Shown here one piece after another: positions 32,343 to 33,464 of a stretch of 33,464 nucleotides of DNA (its first letter is position 1; each line of letters starts with the position of its first letter). Made by a program: the position numbers and the translations under genes. Under the pieces are notes generated by a model. It ran no database searches. It was given only the letters and a program-made list of their open reading frames with translations, and was not told the DNA's origin. This DNA comes from an uncultured Ectothiorhodospiraceae bacterium (GTDB lineage: Bacteria; Pseudomonadota; Gammaproteobacteria; UBA9214), in NCBI GenBank assembly GCA_947258545.1, contig CAMYJI010000046.1, positions 2,844 to 36,307 of the forward strand, in the 5' to 3' direction.

Positions 32343-33464
32343 ATGTCCGAGCTACAGCTTCCAGCCGTGTTGTTGAGAAAAAACAAGGACCGGCGCCTGC
32401 GGGCCGGGCACCTGTGGGTGTACAGCAACGAGGTGGATACCCGCAAGACGCCACTCTCCGGCTTCGAGCCGGGTACCGCGGTGGTAGTGCAGACATCGAC
32501 AGGCAAGCCTGTCGGCAGCGGTTATATCAACCCGCATTCCCTGATCTGTGCACGGCTGCTGAGCCGGCGCACTCCGGTGGAGTTCGACACGGATTTTTTC
32601 GTACAGCGCATCGAGACCGCGCTTGCCCTGCGCGCGGCCCTGTTCGAAACCCCCCATTACCGGCTGGTCTACGGGGAGGGCGACGACCTGCCCGGGCTGG
32701 TGGTGGACCGCTATGCCGATGTGCTGGTGGTGCAGATCACCACGGCCGGCATGGAGCGTTGCAAGGCGGCGCTACTGGAGGCCCTGCAGCAGGTGCTGAA
32801 CCCCCGGGGTATCCTGCTGCGCAACGACAGCGCGGTGCGCAAGCTCGAACAGCTGGAATCGTACACCGAGAGCATCGGTGAGGTGCCTGCGCGGGTAATC
32901 CTGGAGGAGGGTGGTACGTGCTTCGAGCTGCCGCTCGGCGCGGGCCAGAAGACCGGCTGGTTCTTCGACCAGCGCAGCAATCGCCTGGCCATGCACAAGT
33001 ATGTCAGGGACCAGCGCGTACTGGACGTGTTCAGTTATGTCGGTGCCTGGGGTGTGCAGGCGGCGCGAGCCGGCGCCACCGAGGTCTGCTGCGTGGACAC
33101 GTCGGCGCTGGCTCAGGAGATGCTGGTGAAGAATGCCGCGGCCAACGGTGTGGATGACATTGTCCGGCTGGAGGCCGGGGAGGCCTTCGAGGTCCTCAAG
33201 ACACTGCGCGCGGCACGCCGGCGCTTCGACGTGGTGATCGTCGATCCGCCGGCCTTCATCAAGCGCCGCAAGGATATCCGCAATGGGGAACAGGCCTACA
33301 GCCGCCTGAACCAGCAGGCCATGCAACTGTTGGAACCCGGGGGGTTCCTGATATCATCCTCCTGCTCCATGCACCTGGCCGCCGAGCGCCTGCAACACAT
33401 CCTGCAGCAGTCCGCGCATCACCTGGGCCTGCGGCTGCAGGTCGTGGAGCGGGGATTTCAGGCC
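32343..33464 (+). CDS. rlmI: 23S rRNA (cytosine-5) methyltransferase RlmI, 3' end cut by window
   Basis: SAM-dependent methyltransferase, equivalent to the E. coli enzyme acting on C1962 of 23S rRNA. 374 codons are present and the frame is open to the right edge; E. coli RlmI has 396, so about 20 residues are missing. An N-terminal PUA domain (about 1-75, LRAGHLWVYSNEV) precedes an EEHEE-like domain and the Rossmann fold: GQKTGWFFDQR (201-211), motif I DVFSYVGAWG (228-237), DPPAF (301-305) and SSSCS (338-342). A TACAAT box at 32307-32312 could be its -10. It is unrelated to the cytochrome island and marks its right boundary. Confidence 0.93.
   Translation, partial: MSELQLPAVLLRKNKDRRLRAGHLWVYSNEVDTRKTPLSGFEPGTAVVVQTSTGKPVGSGYINPHSLICARLLSRRTPVEFDTDFFVQRIETALALRAALFETPHYRLVYGEGDDLPGLVVDRYADVLVVQITTAGMERCKAALLEALQQVLNPRGILLRNDSAVRKLEQLESYTESIGEVPARVILEEGGTCFELPLGAGQKTGWFFDQRSNRLAMHKYVRDQRVLDVFSYVGAWGVQAARAGATEVCCVDTSALAQEMLVKNAAANGVDDIVRLEAGEAFEVLKTLRAARRRFDVVIVDPPAFIKRRKDIRNGEQAYSRLNQQAMQLLEPGGFLISSSCSMHLAAERLQHILQQSAHHLGLRLQVVERGFQA

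Noticed and set aside
1..33464. CRISPR array, tRNA, rRNA or integrase/transposase gene
   Set aside because: No regularly spaced direct repeats, no tRNA cloverleaf or rRNA segment, and no transposase or integrase motifs were seen on either strand by inspection.

Overview
The window is high-GC chromosomal DNA from a gammaproteobacterium. The evidence is the zapA / 6S RNA / 5-formyl-THF cyclo-ligase neighbourhood, the ygfB-pepP-ubiH-ubiI type cluster, split glycine decarboxylase genes (gcvPA + gcvPB) and Tpx/DgkA of proteobacterial type. The multihaem cytochrome / outer-membrane porin block at the right suggests a chemolithotrophic or metal-respiring lineage, perhaps a Chromatiales-like sulfur/iron oxidiser. 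That placement is inference; no rRNA or other taxonomic marker is present.

Layout, left to right. (1) 1-535 is an AT-rich stretch with small dyads and no recognisable gene. (2) 536-2457, minus strand: an EVE-domain protein, 5-formyltetrahydrofolate cyclo-ligase, 6S RNA, zapA and a short ZapB-like coiled-coil gene overlapping zapA by ATGA. (3) 2611-7248, plus strand: ygfB (UPF0149), pepP, ubiH and a second UbiH/UbiI/VisC-family ubiquinone hydroxylase; a 32-bp perfect inverted repeat separates the two hydroxylases. (4) 7434-13104: a glycine-cleavage locus led by a tandem glycine riboswitch with intrinsic terminator, then gcvT, gcvH, gcvPA, tpx, gcvPB. A terminal-inverted-repeat element starts exactly at the stop codon of gcvPA, and a mini-version starts at the stop codon of gcvT. 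(5) 13160-18321: dgkA, a PfkB-family sugar/nucleoside kinase, a dispersed repeat, an orphan membrane-anchored protein and a bifunctional PutA lacking the DNA-binding domain. (6) 18428-20919, minus: an orphan gene coupled to a DUF255/thioredoxin-domain protein. (7) 21023-24080, plus: a polyprenyl-phosphate glycosyltransferase, a TVP38/DedA-like membrane protein and an ArnT/PMT-like glycosyltransferase, probably an envelope glycosylation module. (8) 24162-32234: an extracellular-electron-transfer-like island. (9) rlmI, truncated by the right edge.

The island in (8) has two arms. The leftward arm encodes two 209-residue dihaem c-type cytochromes (about 56% identical by hand count), a CbcL-like protein joining nine c-haem motifs to a membrane di-haem-b domain, and a tetrahaem NapC/NirT/CymA-like protein. 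The rightward arm encodes a decahaem MtrA/MtoA/PioA-like cytochrome and an MtrB/PioB-like outer-membrane barrel. The arms are divergently transcribed from facing promoters, with shared TAACG/CGTTA half-sites between and near them. Together the proteins would link the quinone pool, via periplasmic dihaem carriers, to an outer-membrane porin-cytochrome conduit. No extracellular MtrC-type cytochrome is present, so a two-component Mto/Pio-like conduit (Fe(II) oxidation or metal reduction) is the best inference. The direction of electron flow cannot be read from sequence.
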